DNA from: Thermococcus peptonophilus
GTDB taxonomy: Archaea; Methanobacteriota_B; Thermococci; Thermococcales; Thermococcaceae
DNA: 64,000 bases
Direction: 5' to 3'
NCBI RefSeq assembly: GCF_001592435.1
Contig: NZ_CP014750.1
Coordinates: 1,426,001-1,490,000 of the forward strand
The notes under the pieces were generated by a model. It was given only the letters and a program-made list of their open reading frames with translations. It was not told where the DNA came from and ran no database searches. Shown here piece after piece: positions 44,536 to 56,070 of this stretch. Within the stretch, counting starts at the first letter, position 1. Every line of letters starts with the position of its first letter. The position numbers and the translations under genes were made by a program.

Positions 44536-44952
44536 ATGAGGATCATAAGATTTGGTGTGTCCGTGCCTGGAGAACTCCTCGAGAAGTTTGACCAGATAAT
44601 AGCGGAGAAGGGCTACGTTAACAGGAGCGAAGCGATAAGGGACCTTATGAGGGACTTCATAGTGCGGCACGAGTGGGAGGCGGGAGATCAGGAAGTCGCA
44701 GGGACGATAACGATGCTCTACAACCATGACGAGGCTGACGTTGTTAAGGAGCTCCTCGACCTTCAGCATGATTACCTCAACGAGATAATCTCGAGCATTC
44801 ACGTCCATATGGACGAGCACAACTGCCTTGAGGTGGTCATAGTCAAAGGAAAGGCTAAGAGGATAAAAGAAATCGCGGATAGGCTCCTGAGCCTCAAGGG
44901 AGTGAAGCACGGCAAACTCGTCATGACGGGAACTGGGAAGGAACTCCTCTAA
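44536..44952 (+). CDS. nikR: Nickel-responsive regulator NikR
   Basis: 138 residues. N-terminal ribbon-helix-helix ([20 protein letters not shown] to [14 protein letters not shown], residues 3-43) and C-terminal ACT-like nickel domain with ligands in [15 protein letters not shown] (His-x-His and Cys), plus a conserved His in [10 protein letters not shown]. In the presence of nickel the tetramer represses uptake or hydrogenase-related genes; none is adjacent. The ATG follows GGTGGTGGC. The 3' end overlaps rqcH by 4 nt. Confidence 0.92.
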   Translation: MRIIRFGVSVPGELLEKFDQIIAEKGYVNRSEAIRDLMRDFIVRHEWEAGDQEVAGTITMLYNHDEADVVKELLDLQHDYLNEIISSIHVHMDEHNCLEVVIVKGKAKRIKEIADRLLSLKGVKHGKLVMTGTGKELL

Positions 44953-46901
44953 CCCACTACTTCCACTATCTCTCCTCCTCCCGGGGGGAGGATAGCGTTC
45001 AGGTCTTCTTCCCTTATCTCGTAGCCCCACTTCTTGAGTATTCCGCGGAGCTTCTTCACGAGCTCTCCTTTCTTCATCGATCCGGGCCTTATGACGATGT
45101 ATCTATTGGTGTGAGCCTTGAGGGCCTCAACCGGCGCACAGACGACGTATTCTTCGCCCTCGTGGTTTATCACACCCACAGCCAGCTTGAGCGGAAGGCC
45201 GTGCATCCAGTTCCTCTTTCCGTAGACCATGAAGGCGCCCTTACCGAGGTACTCGCCGCTCGGGGCCTGCTTCGTGACCTGGTTGGGATAGGCCCAGTAG
45301 GCGTCGGCAGAGTATAGGCCCTGGCTCCAGGCCTTGCTCATGGAAACTGCGAACTGACAGGCCTCGAAGATTGTCTTCTCCCCGGCCTTCTGGCCGTTCT
45401 TTATGACGACGTGCGGAGCGCCGTAAACGTCCGCGTGGCAGTAGAGGTCGTTATCGTCCATGTGCTTCTTGACGAGAACCTCGTTGGTGCTCGCGTCCTT
45501 TCCTGCCAGAACTAGGAAGCCCTCACTTGAGATGAACCAGCGGAACTTCTCGAACCACTTCCTCTTTCTCCTCTCGAGCTTCTTCACTTTCAGCTCCTTC
45601 TTCTGCTCTTCCTCAATTAGCTTTTCCACTTCCTCCAGCTTCCTCTTCGTGTCTTCGTAGGCCTTCAGAGCACCCTCGTACTTGTGCCTGAACTTCTTGG
45701 CCTTTTCATAATAAAATTCGGCGTTCTCGCCTATGCTCTTCTCAAGGTAGAGCTTCACCTTTTTGCCGTCGAGCTCTATCGTTACGGCCTTCTCCTTCGG
45801 GTCTGTCCCTTTGACCATCAGCGCAACCTTGTTTCCTGCTTTCTTGCCCTCCTCTATCCTCCGCTTGAATTCATCCCAGCCGAGGCTTTCTGTGGCCTTC
45901 TTGAACTCCTCCAGAAGGCGCTCCACGAGGGCGTAGTTGGCGTAAATTGAATCTCCTATCTCCTGGTTCTCCTTCATACCCTTTTCGAATCCCTTGAGCA
46001 TCTCCTCCTGCTTTTTGAGAGTAGCCATCAGCTGTCTCTTCTTCTCTTCGAGCTTCTTCGTCTGCTCTATTTTGGCCTTCTCGAGTGTTATCTTCCCAAA
46101 GTACTCATCCAGGGCCTCGCTAAATGTTGGGAAATAGCGCTTCTCGAACCCTTCATAGATTTTCAGCTCTATCGGGACGACGTCGTGCATAGCTCCGTCT
46201 TTGAAGACTATATTCGGCCTCGGTTCGTCGTTAAAAGTTTCGATCATTGCATCATAGACTCTCTTCAGGTCTTCGTCGCTTAGCTCCTTGACAGGCGTCG
46301 TCTTCTCGAAGCCTGCCCTTAGTGAGATTTCCTCCGCGTACATCCCGCCCATGTTGAGCTTTCTAGCTAAAGCCCTGACGAGCTCAAGCTCCTCATTTTC
46401 TCTCATCAGCTCAAGGAACCTCTCAAAAGACACTTCAAGAGGGTTCTCTCTGGCCGGGGGAAACTTGTACTCTGCCTTCGGCTTTATTGCCCTGTCCTTG
46501 TACTCTTCATAACGGAGCGCGGCGACTATTTTGTTTTCGGAATCCACGAGGATGATGTTGCCCCTCCTGAAGAGCTCGCCGATGAGTGTATAATCTCCAA
46601 TTCTGATCTTGACAATTCTGTCGAACTGGTGCTGCTCTATGGCGTCTATGAAGCCGCCACCTAGGTGCTTCCTCAGGAGCATCGTGAAGCTCGAAGGGGT
46701 TTTTGGGGCCTCTTTGATGTAGCTCGTGAGGTGGAACCGCTTTCCCGCTTCTAGGATGAGGTCTGCCCTTCCTTCCCTCGTCCTCAGCTTGAACCTCACC
46801 TCGTCGCCATCGTGGTAAACCTTGTCAACGCGAGAACCGACCAGCCATTGAAGTTCGTGCACGATGTATCGTATGTCAATGCTGCTCATTTCTTCCTTCA
46901 T
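44949..46901 (-). CDS. rqcH: Ribosome rescue protein RqcH (NEMF/Rqc2 homologue)
   Basis: 650 residues. NFACT-N domain from residue 1 ([32 protein letters not shown]), HhH-like region, a long coiled coil (about 290-450, rich in E and K), and the NFACT-R domain [21 protein letters not shown] near 500. Such proteins bind obstructed large subunits and recruit tRNA-Ala to add C-terminal tails in bacteria; the archaeal role is inferred. ATG 46901 follows GGGTGAGAGA; the longer frame starts before that site. Confidence 0.9.
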   Translation of the reverse strand: MKEEMSSIDIRYIVHELQWLVGSRVDKVYHDGDEVRFKLRTREGRADLILEAGKRFHLTSYIKEAPKTPSSFTMLLRKHLGGGFIDAIEQHQFDRIVKIRIGDYTLIGELFRRGNIILVDSENKIVAALRYEEYKDRAIKPKAEYKFPPARENPLEVSFERFLELMRENEELELVRALARKLNMGGMYAEEISLRAGFEKTTPVKELSDEDLKRVYDAMIETFNDEPRPNIVFKDGAMHDVVPIELKIYEGFEKRYFPTFSEALDEYFGKITLEKAKIEQTKKLEEKKRQLMATLKKQEEMLKGFEKGMKENQEIGDSIYANYALVERLLEEFKKATESLGWDEFKRRIEEGKKAGNKVALMVKGTDPKEKAVTIELDGKKVKLYLEKSIGENAEFYYEKAKKFRHKYEGALKAYEDTKRKLEEVEKLIEEEQKKELKVKKLERRKRKWFEKFRWFISSEGFLVLAGKDASTNEVLVKKHMDDNDLYCHADVYGAPHVVIKNGQKAGEKTIFEACQFAVSMSKAWSQGLYSADAYWAYPNQVTKQAPSGEYLGKGAFMVYGKRNWMHGLPLKLAVGVINHEGEEYVVCAPVEALKAHTNRYIVIRPGSMKKGELVKKLRGILKKWGYEIREEDLNAILPPGGGEIVEVVG

Positions 46902-46957
46902 TCTCTCACCCGAGAAAAGTTGAAAGGGGAGTTTATAAGGACTTATCTTTTGGGGAA

Positions 46958-47212
46958 TTACCACGCAAAGGCTACAAGGATTGCCGCGGCTATTGCCAGA
47001 ATGGCACGGTAGAAGTCGGACTTGGCACTTTCCAGAGCCTCGTCAAGAAAGACCCATGCCAGTCCAGCAACTCCTATGTCGAAGATAACTCCCCCAAGCT
47101 TCAAGACATCACTGAGGGGCATTGCAAGAGTCTTTATTATCGCCCCCAACAAGAGCACGCCAACGATACCCATCAAAATGCCCGGACCCGCTTCCTTTTT
47201 TAGGGACTCCAT
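46958..47212 (-). CDS. Small membrane protein
   Basis: 84 residues with three predicted helices (PGILMGIVGVLLLGAIIKTL, LGGVIFDIGVAGLAWVFL, AILAIAAAILVAFAW). No family recognised. ATG 47212 follows GGAGGTGAGCCC, a very strong site that itself contains the in-frame GTG giving the longer form. Lies between rqcH and the divergent branching enzyme gene. Confidence 0.65.
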   Translation of the reverse strand: MESLKKEAGPGILMGIVGVLLLGAIIKTLAMPLSDVLKLGGVIFDIGVAGLAWVFLDEALESAKSDFYRAILAIAAAILVAFAW

Positions 47213-47313
47213 TGGGCTCACCTCCAATATTTAGCAGGTGACGTTAAATTAACTTTTCCCCAAAGTTGTTGATGTACATCTTTTTGCTGGGGCTCAATTG
47301 AGGACACGCTAAC

Positions 47314-47321
47314 GTTAAATA
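47314..47321 (+). promoter_or_regulatory. TATA box for the GH57 branching enzyme
   Basis: GTTAAATA is 31-38 nt before ATG 47352, giving a short leader with GGTGATACC. Confidence 0.45.
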
Positions 47322-47351
47322 CTCAGGTGTGTAACCACTCCCGGTGATACC

Positions 47352-50508
<3,157 letters not shown>

Positions 50509-50552
50509 GAGAACACCCCCAAATCAAAAAGGGAAAGAAGGGATTTAATACC

Positions 50553-50660
50553 TTATCCTTTCGCTTCCTTCTCGGCGCTTAGGAGCTTGCTAACGCTCCA
50601 GTACACCATGCCGAGAATTACTGCCCATGCTATCAACATGTAGATTACCCAGCTCTCCAT
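50553..50660 (-). CDS. NSS transporter small subunit (MetS-like)
   Basis: 35 residues: MESWVIYMLIAWAVILGMVY, then a short charged tail (SKLLSAEKEAKG). One membrane helix. Position immediately after a neurotransmitter:sodium symporter gene, with GAGGTGATGGCA spanning that gene's stop, matches the small subunits described for bacterial methionine/alanine NSS importers (MetS). An alternative ATG 6 nt upstream lies within the ribosome site. Confidence 0.75.
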   Translation of the reverse strand: MESWVIYMLIAWAVILGMVYWSVSKLLSAEKEAKG

Positions 50661-50670
50661 TGCCATCACC

Positions 50671-52230
50671 TCAGACCTTGATGATTACCTCGTTCTTGTC
50701 GAGCTCCTCTTTGTACTTCTTCTTGATTGCGTAGTAGCTCTCGATGGCACCGAGGATCCACATGAGGATTATTGCCAGTCTAGCCGGCCACTCAAGGGTC
50801 GTCTGAACCAGCGGCTTGAAGTAGCCGATCATGGGTATCAGGAGCAGCAGCGGTGCGATGTAGAGGGTAACCCACTTGTAGAACTCTGGAACCCTGATCC
50901 AGGCTCCCTCATGAAGCTCCCTCCAGAAGTTGTCGGGTTTGAAGAGGTACACTGCAATGATTATGTCAAAGAACGCCAGCAGAGTTAGCTGGAAGCTTAC
51001 CCATGCGTCGACCTGATCCATGTAGCCGTTGATGTAGATGACTGGGAGACCCGCTATGAGGTACACGAGGAATATCACCCATGTACCCACTGACCTCTTG
51101 ATGTGCATGTCCTCTTCGAGCATTGCGACGAGGTAGTTGTACATTGCTATGGCTGAGGTGAATCCAGCGAACCACAGCAGGAGGAACCAGAGGGCGCCGA
51201 AGAGCCTTCCTATGTCGCCCATGCTGACGAAGACGTTCGGAAGGCTGGTGTACGAGAATCCAAGGCCGAACTTCTGGCCTATCCATTCGAGTGCGGCGGT
51301 CTTGCCCTGCTGGAGAACATCGGGTGGAACTATCTTCGGAGCGTAGGCGGTGGCGAGCGGTATGGCTATTGAACCACCGAGAACGACCTCGGCGAACTCA
51401 TTGAGTGAAACGGTGGCTATACCTGAGAGAGCTACATCATCCTTCGGGCCGAGGTAGCTGGCGTAGTTCTGGATTATGCCCATACCGAGGGACAGCGTGA
51501 AGAATATCTGCCCGGTCGCGGCCAACATGACCTGCCAGAGGTGGTCGCCGAGGTAGCTCCAGTTCGGAGTCCAGATGAAGCGGAAGCCGTCTATGGTGCT
51601 CCAGTTCGGGTCAACTGGGGAGCCTAGGGTGAATATGTATATTATCATTAGGATTGCAAAGATGTACAGGAGCGGCATCATTACCTTGACCCAGCGCTCG
51701 ATACCCTTGCTGACACCTTGGCCGACTGCAATCGCAAGCAGAATCACCGTTATGCCCCAGAAGAGCATGACCTGGCCGTGGTTGCTTAAGTAGTTGCTGA
51801 AGAATTCCCCTGTGGGCTGTCCGAAGTAGGAACCTGCCGCGCTGAAGTATGTGTAAGCGGCCGACCATCCGATCAGGTGCAGGTAGTAGCTGTTGAGGAG
51901 CACGGTCAGTGAGAATGCCAGCATTCCTGATATCACACCGAACCAGAACGCGCTCCTGGGCTTGAGGCTCTCCCTTGCCATGAGGTAATACGTTGGGCCG
52001 AGGGTACCGTGACCATACTTGCCACCGTAGCGACCGGCAACCCACTCAACCCACATCACTGGAATACCTAAGAAGAACAGCGCTATGAAGTACGGCACCA
52101 TGAAGGCGCCGCCACCGTTTTGGGCAACTTGGGTTGGGAATCTCACGAAGTTACCGAGACCGACTGCGTTTCCAGCCATGGCCAAAATTAAACCGAGCTT
52201 GGTCGCCCATTGATCCCTTTGGGCTTCCAT
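50671..52230 (-). CDS. Neurotransmitter:sodium symporter family amino-acid transporter
   Basis: 519 residues with about 12 membrane helices in the LeuT fold. The N-terminal signature WATKLGLILAMAGNAVGLGNFVRFP includes the Na+ site and unwound helix 1 (NAVGLGNFVRFP), and SLGMGIIQNYASY (helix 6 region) supports the family. Together with the small subunit it resembles MetP/MetS sodium-coupled methionine or alanine importers; substrate is not certain. GGAGGTGAGATATA precedes the ATG. A palindrome lies at its promoter (52273-52291). Confidence 0.9.
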   Translation of the reverse strand: MEAQRDQWATKLGLILAMAGNAVGLGNFVRFPTQVAQNGGGAFMVPYFIALFFLGIPVMWVEWVAGRYGGKYGHGTLGPTYYLMARESLKPRSAFWFGVISGMLAFSLTVLLNSYYLHLIGWSAAYTYFSAAGSYFGQPTGEFFSNYLSNHGQVMLFWGITVILLAIAVGQGVSKGIERWVKVMMPLLYIFAILMIIYIFTLGSPVDPNWSTIDGFRFIWTPNWSYLGDHLWQVMLAATGQIFFTLSLGMGIIQNYASYLGPKDDVALSGIATVSLNEFAEVVLGGSIAIPLATAYAPKIVPPDVLQQGKTAALEWIGQKFGLGFSYTSLPNVFVSMGDIGRLFGALWFLLLWFAGFTSAIAMYNYLVAMLEEDMHIKRSVGTWVIFLVYLIAGLPVIYINGYMDQVDAWVSFQLTLLAFFDIIIAVYLFKPDNFWRELHEGAWIRVPEFYKWVTLYIAPLLLLIPMIGYFKPLVQTTLEWPARLAIILMWILGAIESYYAIKKKYKEELDKNEVIIKV

Positions 52231-52272
52231 TATATCTCACCTCCGATTCCGTTGGTATTTAATTGGACTTAC

Positions 52273-52291
52273 GTGCCCATAGTACGGGCAC
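52273..52291. promoter_or_regulatory. Palindromic operator candidate at the NSS promoter
   Basis: GTGCCC-atagtac-GGGCAC, perfect 6-bp arms. On the minus strand it lies just downstream of the TATA box (about 52294-52304) and covers the predicted transcription start, a classic repressor position. Confidence 0.55.
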
Positions 52292-52696
52292 TTTGTATAT
52301 ATTCAGTCGTGGTATAAAAAGCTTTTGAACGGTAGTTTTCGACAAAAGACGATTTACTTGGGCGTAAAATAATCAATATCCAATTTTTGTCACTTTTTCA
52401 AATCTATCTTGACTCGTTATGTGGTTTTTAGACATCCCGACAATTTTTGAAACGGGCGGAAAAATCGTTTTAAACACGACTTCCCTATGGCCTGTTGCCC
52501 GATGATTGGAAAGAGAGTGAGCTGAGATGTGATGACCGACTTCTCGCTGAGGGCATTTCATCATTTTTATGAACTTTGGTGAACGTAAAAGTCCTTCAGT
52601 GTATAAAAATTTCTCGATGTACATCGCTTCTTTTGGCGAAATCCCCGAGAATTAGCCTTTATTCTTTTGGAAATTTAACTATTTAACTTTTTGTTC

Positions 52697-52711
52697 AAAA
52701 CAGACTGTTTT
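52697..52711. promoter_or_regulatory. Palindrome upstream of the gdhA TATA box
   Basis: AAAACAG-a-CTGTTTT, perfect 7-bp arms around one base, centred about 32 bp upstream of the gdhA TATA element (52731-52740). It could be an activator or regulator site. Confidence 0.45.
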
Positions 52712-52730
52712 CCAGCCTGTTTATCGAAAG

Positions 52731-52740
52731 GTTTATATAT
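52731..52740 (+). promoter_or_regulatory. TATA box for gdhA
   Basis: GTTTATATAT lies 49-58 nt before the ATG; transcription should begin near 52764, leaving a leader of about 25 nt with GAGGTGGT. Confidence 0.6.
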
Positions 52741-52788
52741 GCAAACGCCTAACCTAACCTCGCAGATTACCGAAATGAGGTGGTATGA

Positions 52789-54054
52789 ATGGTCGAGATT
52801 GACCCGTTTGAGATGGCTGTCCAGCAGCTTGAGAGGGCTGCCCAGTTCATGGACATAAGCGAAGAGGCCCTTGAGTGGCTCAAGAGGCCCATGAGGATTG
52901 TTGAGGTTAGCGTTCCCGTCGAGATGGACGACGGTTCTGTCAAGGTTTTCACCGGTTTCCGTGTTCAGCACAACTGGGCCCGCGGTCCGACCAAGGGTGG
53001 TATAAGGTGGCACCCGGCCGAGACCCTCAGCACCGTTAAGGCCCTCGCCACCTGGATGACCTGGAAGGTCGCCGTCGTTGACCTCCCCTACGGCGGAGGT
53101 AAGGGTGGCATCATCGTTGACCCGAAGAAGCTCTCTGAGAGGGAGCAGGAGAAGCTCGCGAGGAGCTACATAAGGGCCGTCTACGACGTCATCGGCCCGT
53201 GGACCGACATCCCGGCCCCTGACGTTTACACCAACCCGAAGATCATGGCCTGGATGATGGACGAGTACGAGACCATCATGAGGAGAAAGGGCCCGGCCTT
53301 CGGTGTCATTACCGGAAAGCCGCCTGGAGTCGGCGGTATCGTCGCTAGGATGGACGCCACCGCTCGCGGTGCCGCCTTCACTATCAGGGAAGCCGCCAAA
53401 GCCCTCGGTTGGGACGACCTCAAGGGCAAGACCATAGCCATACAGGGCTACGGTAACGCCGGCTACTACCTCCACAAGATAATGAGCGAGGAGTTCGGCA
53501 TGAAGGTCGTCGCCGTCAGCGACAGCAAGGGCGGCATCTACAACCCGGACGGACTCCCACCGGCTGACGAGGTCCTCAAGTGGAAGAAGGAGCACGGCTC
53601 AGTCAAGGACATGCCCGGAACTCAGCCCATTACCAACGAGGAGCTCCTTGAGCTTGAGGTCGACATACTGGCCCCAGCAGCCATTGAGGGTGTCATAACC
53701 AAAGAGAACGCCGACAACGTCAAGGCCAAGATCGTTGCCGAGGTCGCCAACGGTCCGGTCACCCCGGAGGCCGACGAGATACTCCACGAGAAGGGCATCC
53801 TCCAGATCCCGGACTTCCTCTGTAACGCTGGTGGCGTCACCGTCAGCTACTTCGAGTGGGTTCAGAACATAAACGGCTTCTACTGGACGGTTGAGGAGAC
53901 CAGGAAGAAGCTCGACGACAAGATGACCAAGGCATTCTGGGACGTCTTCAACACCCACAAGGAGAAGAACATCCACATGAGGGACGCTGCCTACGTCGTC
54001 GCCGTCAGCAGGGTCTACGAGGCAATGAAGCACCGCGGATGGGTGAAGAAGTGA
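52789..54054 (+). CDS. gdhA: Glutamate dehydrogenase
   Basis: 421 residues, hexameric NAD(P)-dependent enzyme linking 2-oxoglutarate and glutamate, abundant in Thermococcales. Substrate domain with [12 protein letters not shown] and the catalytic lysine in [12 protein letters not shown] (about 102-113); dinucleotide fold [12 protein letters not shown] (about 220-231); C-terminal [18 protein letters not shown]. The region around [20 protein letters not shown] resembles the T. litoralis/profundus form more than the T. kodakarensis form as I recall them. ATG follows GAGGTGGTATGA. Confidence 0.97.
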   Translation: MVEIDPFEMAVQQLERAAQFMDISEEALEWLKRPMRIVEVSVPVEMDDGSVKVFTGFRVQHNWARGPTKGGIRWHPAETLSTVKALATWMTWKVAVVDLPYGGGKGGIIVDPKKLSEREQEKLARSYIRAVYDVIGPWTDIPAPDVYTNPKIMAWMMDEYETIMRRKGPAFGVITGKPPGVGGIVARMDATARGAAFTIREAAKALGWDDLKGKTIAIQGYGNAGYYLHKIMSEEFGMKVVAVSDSKGGIYNPDGLPPADEVLKWKKEHGSVKDMPGTQPITNEELLELEVDILAPAAIEGVITKENADNVKAKIVAEVANGPVTPEADEILHEKGILQIPDFLCNAGGVTVSYFEWVQNINGFYWTVEETRKKLDDKMTKAFWDVFNTHKEKNIHMRDAAYVVAVSRVYEAMKHRGWVKK

Positions 54055-54177
54055 TTTCTTCTCCCTTTTTCATTGCCTTTAACTTTTTGCTTGCTTAACA
54101 TTCTGGTGGTTCTCAGGGATTTAAGAAGCCCAACTTGCAACTATCCAAAAATAGTTATAAAATAAAGAAACAGCCGT

Positions 54178-55344
54178 TTAAGCCTTCGTCCAGTACTCCT
54201 TTTCTTCCACCATTGCCCTAATCATTTCGTCCTCGTCCTTGAACATCGTTCTTCTCGATGGGTTCTGCATGCCGTAGAACTCCATGAACGGGCTGGGTCT
54301 CCTCTTGAACGGGTAGTAGAGGTATATCGCTGCTAAAGTCCTGTAGGCCTCTGCCATCTCGCTGATAACGCCAGCTGAAACACCTTCCGCATAATGGTAA
54401 ACCGCTATGGCCTTGCTCACATCAACGAGGTTGAAGTCCCTCTCAACGAGCTGTCTCCTGAGTATGTCGGTCGCCTGCTCTATGTCCTCCCTGTCGAGCT
54501 CCTCAACCACGTCCCCATCGAGGAGGTGCTTGATTTTAATTCTCTTGACCTTGGGGTTCCGATTGACCTGGTTGTCATATTCGGCCACAACCCACCAGTC
54601 GTCCAGCGCTCCGGGGTCAAGGACTGTGAAGTGCTCGCTGAGCTTCTCGTAGAAGCCCCTGACTCTGTGGTAGTACTCTTCTTCGTGACCCGTCATCGGA
54701 TAGCTTAAGTAAACCAGAGGCTTCTTGTTCTCCCGGAATATAAGGTCGAGGAAGACCTCGTGCGGGTGCCTTATGCCGAACTGAAGGACGTAGCGGACGT
54801 TGATTCCCTCCTTTTTCAGCTCGTGGACGAGGGTTTTGACGTGATTTATCGCATCCTCACGCCACATAACCAGCGTAGTCAGCTTGATGTTCTCGGGGTT
54901 TTCACCGAAGCGTTCGAACCACTCTGGGTCATTTATTATTCTTCTCCTGACAGAAAGGACGTCATCAAGGATTATGATGACCCTGTCTGGCCCCAAAAGC
55001 TTCAGGTTGCTCAGGGTGAACCCAATAACGCTCCCGCTCCCCCAGCGGAAGAGGCTTGGAGTCGATACCAGGTGGACTCTTTTGTCGCTTTCGTTAATTT
55101 CCTTTCTTATCCTCTCGAAGGCCTCGTCCCTTATTTCGTTCATCATGTCGGGGTGGCTTATTGCAAAGTCGAGGACGTTCTTCCGGGTAATTCTAACTCC
55201 GCGCTCCTTTCCTACCTCGCGGATGTAGTCAAAGACGTGGTAGTAGGCGTAGCTCTCTCCGTTTGCCCTTTCGAGGGCTTCGCTTATGTACTCGTCCCGT
55301 CCGTTGAGGGGAGGGCCAGTGAGAAGTATCACTTCCTTCCTCAT
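54178..55344 (-). CDS. Two-domain P-loop-like plus nucleoside deoxyribosyltransferase-like protein
   Basis: 388 residues. The N-terminal half begins [20 protein letters not shown], an altered P-loop (R in place of K) in an adenylate-kinase-like fold, with [12 protein letters not shown] and VIIILDDV strands. The C-terminal half begins [20 protein letters not shown] (about 212), continues [12 protein letters not shown], and has [20 protein letters not shown] near 330, a pattern like nucleoside 2-deoxyribosyltransferases and related nucleotide hydrolases. Combined function unknown. A leaderless start at ATG 55344 fits a TATA box near 55375-55385. Confidence 0.6.
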   Translation of the reverse strand: MRKEVILLTGPPLNGRDEYISEALERANGESYAYYHVFDYIREVGKERGVRITRKNVLDFAISHPDMMNEIRDEAFERIRKEINESDKRVHLVSTPSLFRWGSGSVIGFTLSNLKLLGPDRVIIILDDVLSVRRRIINDPEWFERFGENPENIKLTTLVMWREDAINHVKTLVHELKKEGINVRYVLQFGIRHPHEVFLDLIFRENKKPLVYLSYPMTGHEEEYYHRVRGFYEKLSEHFTVLDPGALDDWWVVAEYDNQVNRNPKVKRIKIKHLLDGDVVEELDREDIEQATDILRRQLVERDFNLVDVSKAIAVYHYAEGVSAGVISEMAEAYRTLAAIYLYYPFKRRPSPFMEFYGMQNPSRRTMFKDEDEMIRAMVEEKEYWTKA

Positions 55345-55449
55345 TTCATCACACCCTTCCAGAATTTGCCGAAACCTTTAAATACTCTTTCCCTAAAGGC
55401 CCTTCAGAGGTTCTTCTATTCTAAAAACCAAATCCAGGGGTGTTGTAGT

Positions 55450-56061
55450 TTGACTGAGAAGCTAAAGGGTACCACCACCGTCGGTATTGTATGTAAGGAC
55501 GGCGTAGTGCTAGCGGCCGACAGGAGGGCATCGCTCGGCAACATGGTGCTCTCTGAAGGGGTAACGAAGGTGTTCCAGATAGACGACCACCTGGCGATAG
55601 CCGGAGCTGGAACGGTCGGGGATATCCTCAGTCTCGTCAGACTGCTCAGGGCTGAAGCCAAGCTCTACCGTGCCAAGGTCGGCAGGGAGATGAGCGTTAA
55701 GGCACTTGCGACCCTTACATCGAACATACTCCACAGCGGCAGGGGCTTTGCCTACATGGCGTGGTTCCTCGTAGGTGGCTATGACTCTGTCCCAAGGCTC
55801 TACTCAATAGACGCCGCCGGTGGCGTAACCGAAGACCGCTTTACAGCGGCTGGTTCTGGTATGGAGTTTGCGTTCTCCGTTCTGGAGGAGAACTATCGTG
55901 ATGGTATTCCCCTTGAGGAAGGTGTTAGGCTTGCTCTCAAGGCCATCAAGGCTGCCACGAAGAGGGATGTTTTCACGGGTGGCGGCGTTACCCTCGTAAC
56001 GATAACGGAGGAGGGCTACCGTGAGTGGAGCGAGGAGGAGCTGAAGTCTCTTCTTGAGTGA
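55450..56061 (+). CDS. psmB: Proteasome subunit beta
   Basis: 203 residues from TTG 55450, 7 nt after GGGGTG. A 7-residue propeptide ending KLKG precedes the catalytic Thr8 ([20 protein letters not shown]); Asp in AADRRA and Lys in GVTKVFQI complete the active site, so this beta subunit should be proteolytically active after self-cleavage. The frame is open far upstream, antisense to the preceding gene, but the short start is the one that fits the family. Confidence 0.93.
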   Translation: MTEKLKGTTTVGIVCKDGVVLAADRRASLGNMVLSEGVTKVFQIDDHLAIAGAGTVGDILSLVRLLRAEAKLYRAKVGREMSVKALATLTSNILHSGRGFAYMAWFLVGGYDSVPRLYSIDAAGGVTEDRFTAAGSGMEFAFSVLEENYRDGIPLEEGVRLALKAIKAATKRDVFTGGGVTLVTITEEGYREWSEEELKSLLE

Positions 56062-56070
56062 GGTGGTTCT

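Larger units (their letters stand above)
52231..52788. other. Long intergenic region between NSS transporter and gdhA
   Basis: 558 bp. Left end: minus-strand promoter with TATA GAATATATAC and a GTGCCC/GGGCAC palindrome. Right end: plus-strand gdhA promoter with AAAACAG-a-CTGTTTT and TTTATATAT. The middle (about 52310-52690) has several TATA-like runs (TATAAAAA at 52314 and about 52603; TTTTAAAC about 52469) but no supported coding sequence. It may hold an untranslated RNA or only regulatory DNA; I cannot decide. Confidence 0.5.

Noticed and set aside
52373-52624. Minus-strand 83-codon frame in the NSS-gdhA gap
   Set aside because: No ribosome site, no coherent hydrophobic or family pattern, and composition like non-coding DNA.
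54760-55449. Long upstream extension of the proteasome beta reading frame
   Set aside because: The extension is antisense to the well-supported gene at 54178-55344. A TTG at 55450 with GGGGTG gives the correct short propeptide before the catalytic threonine.
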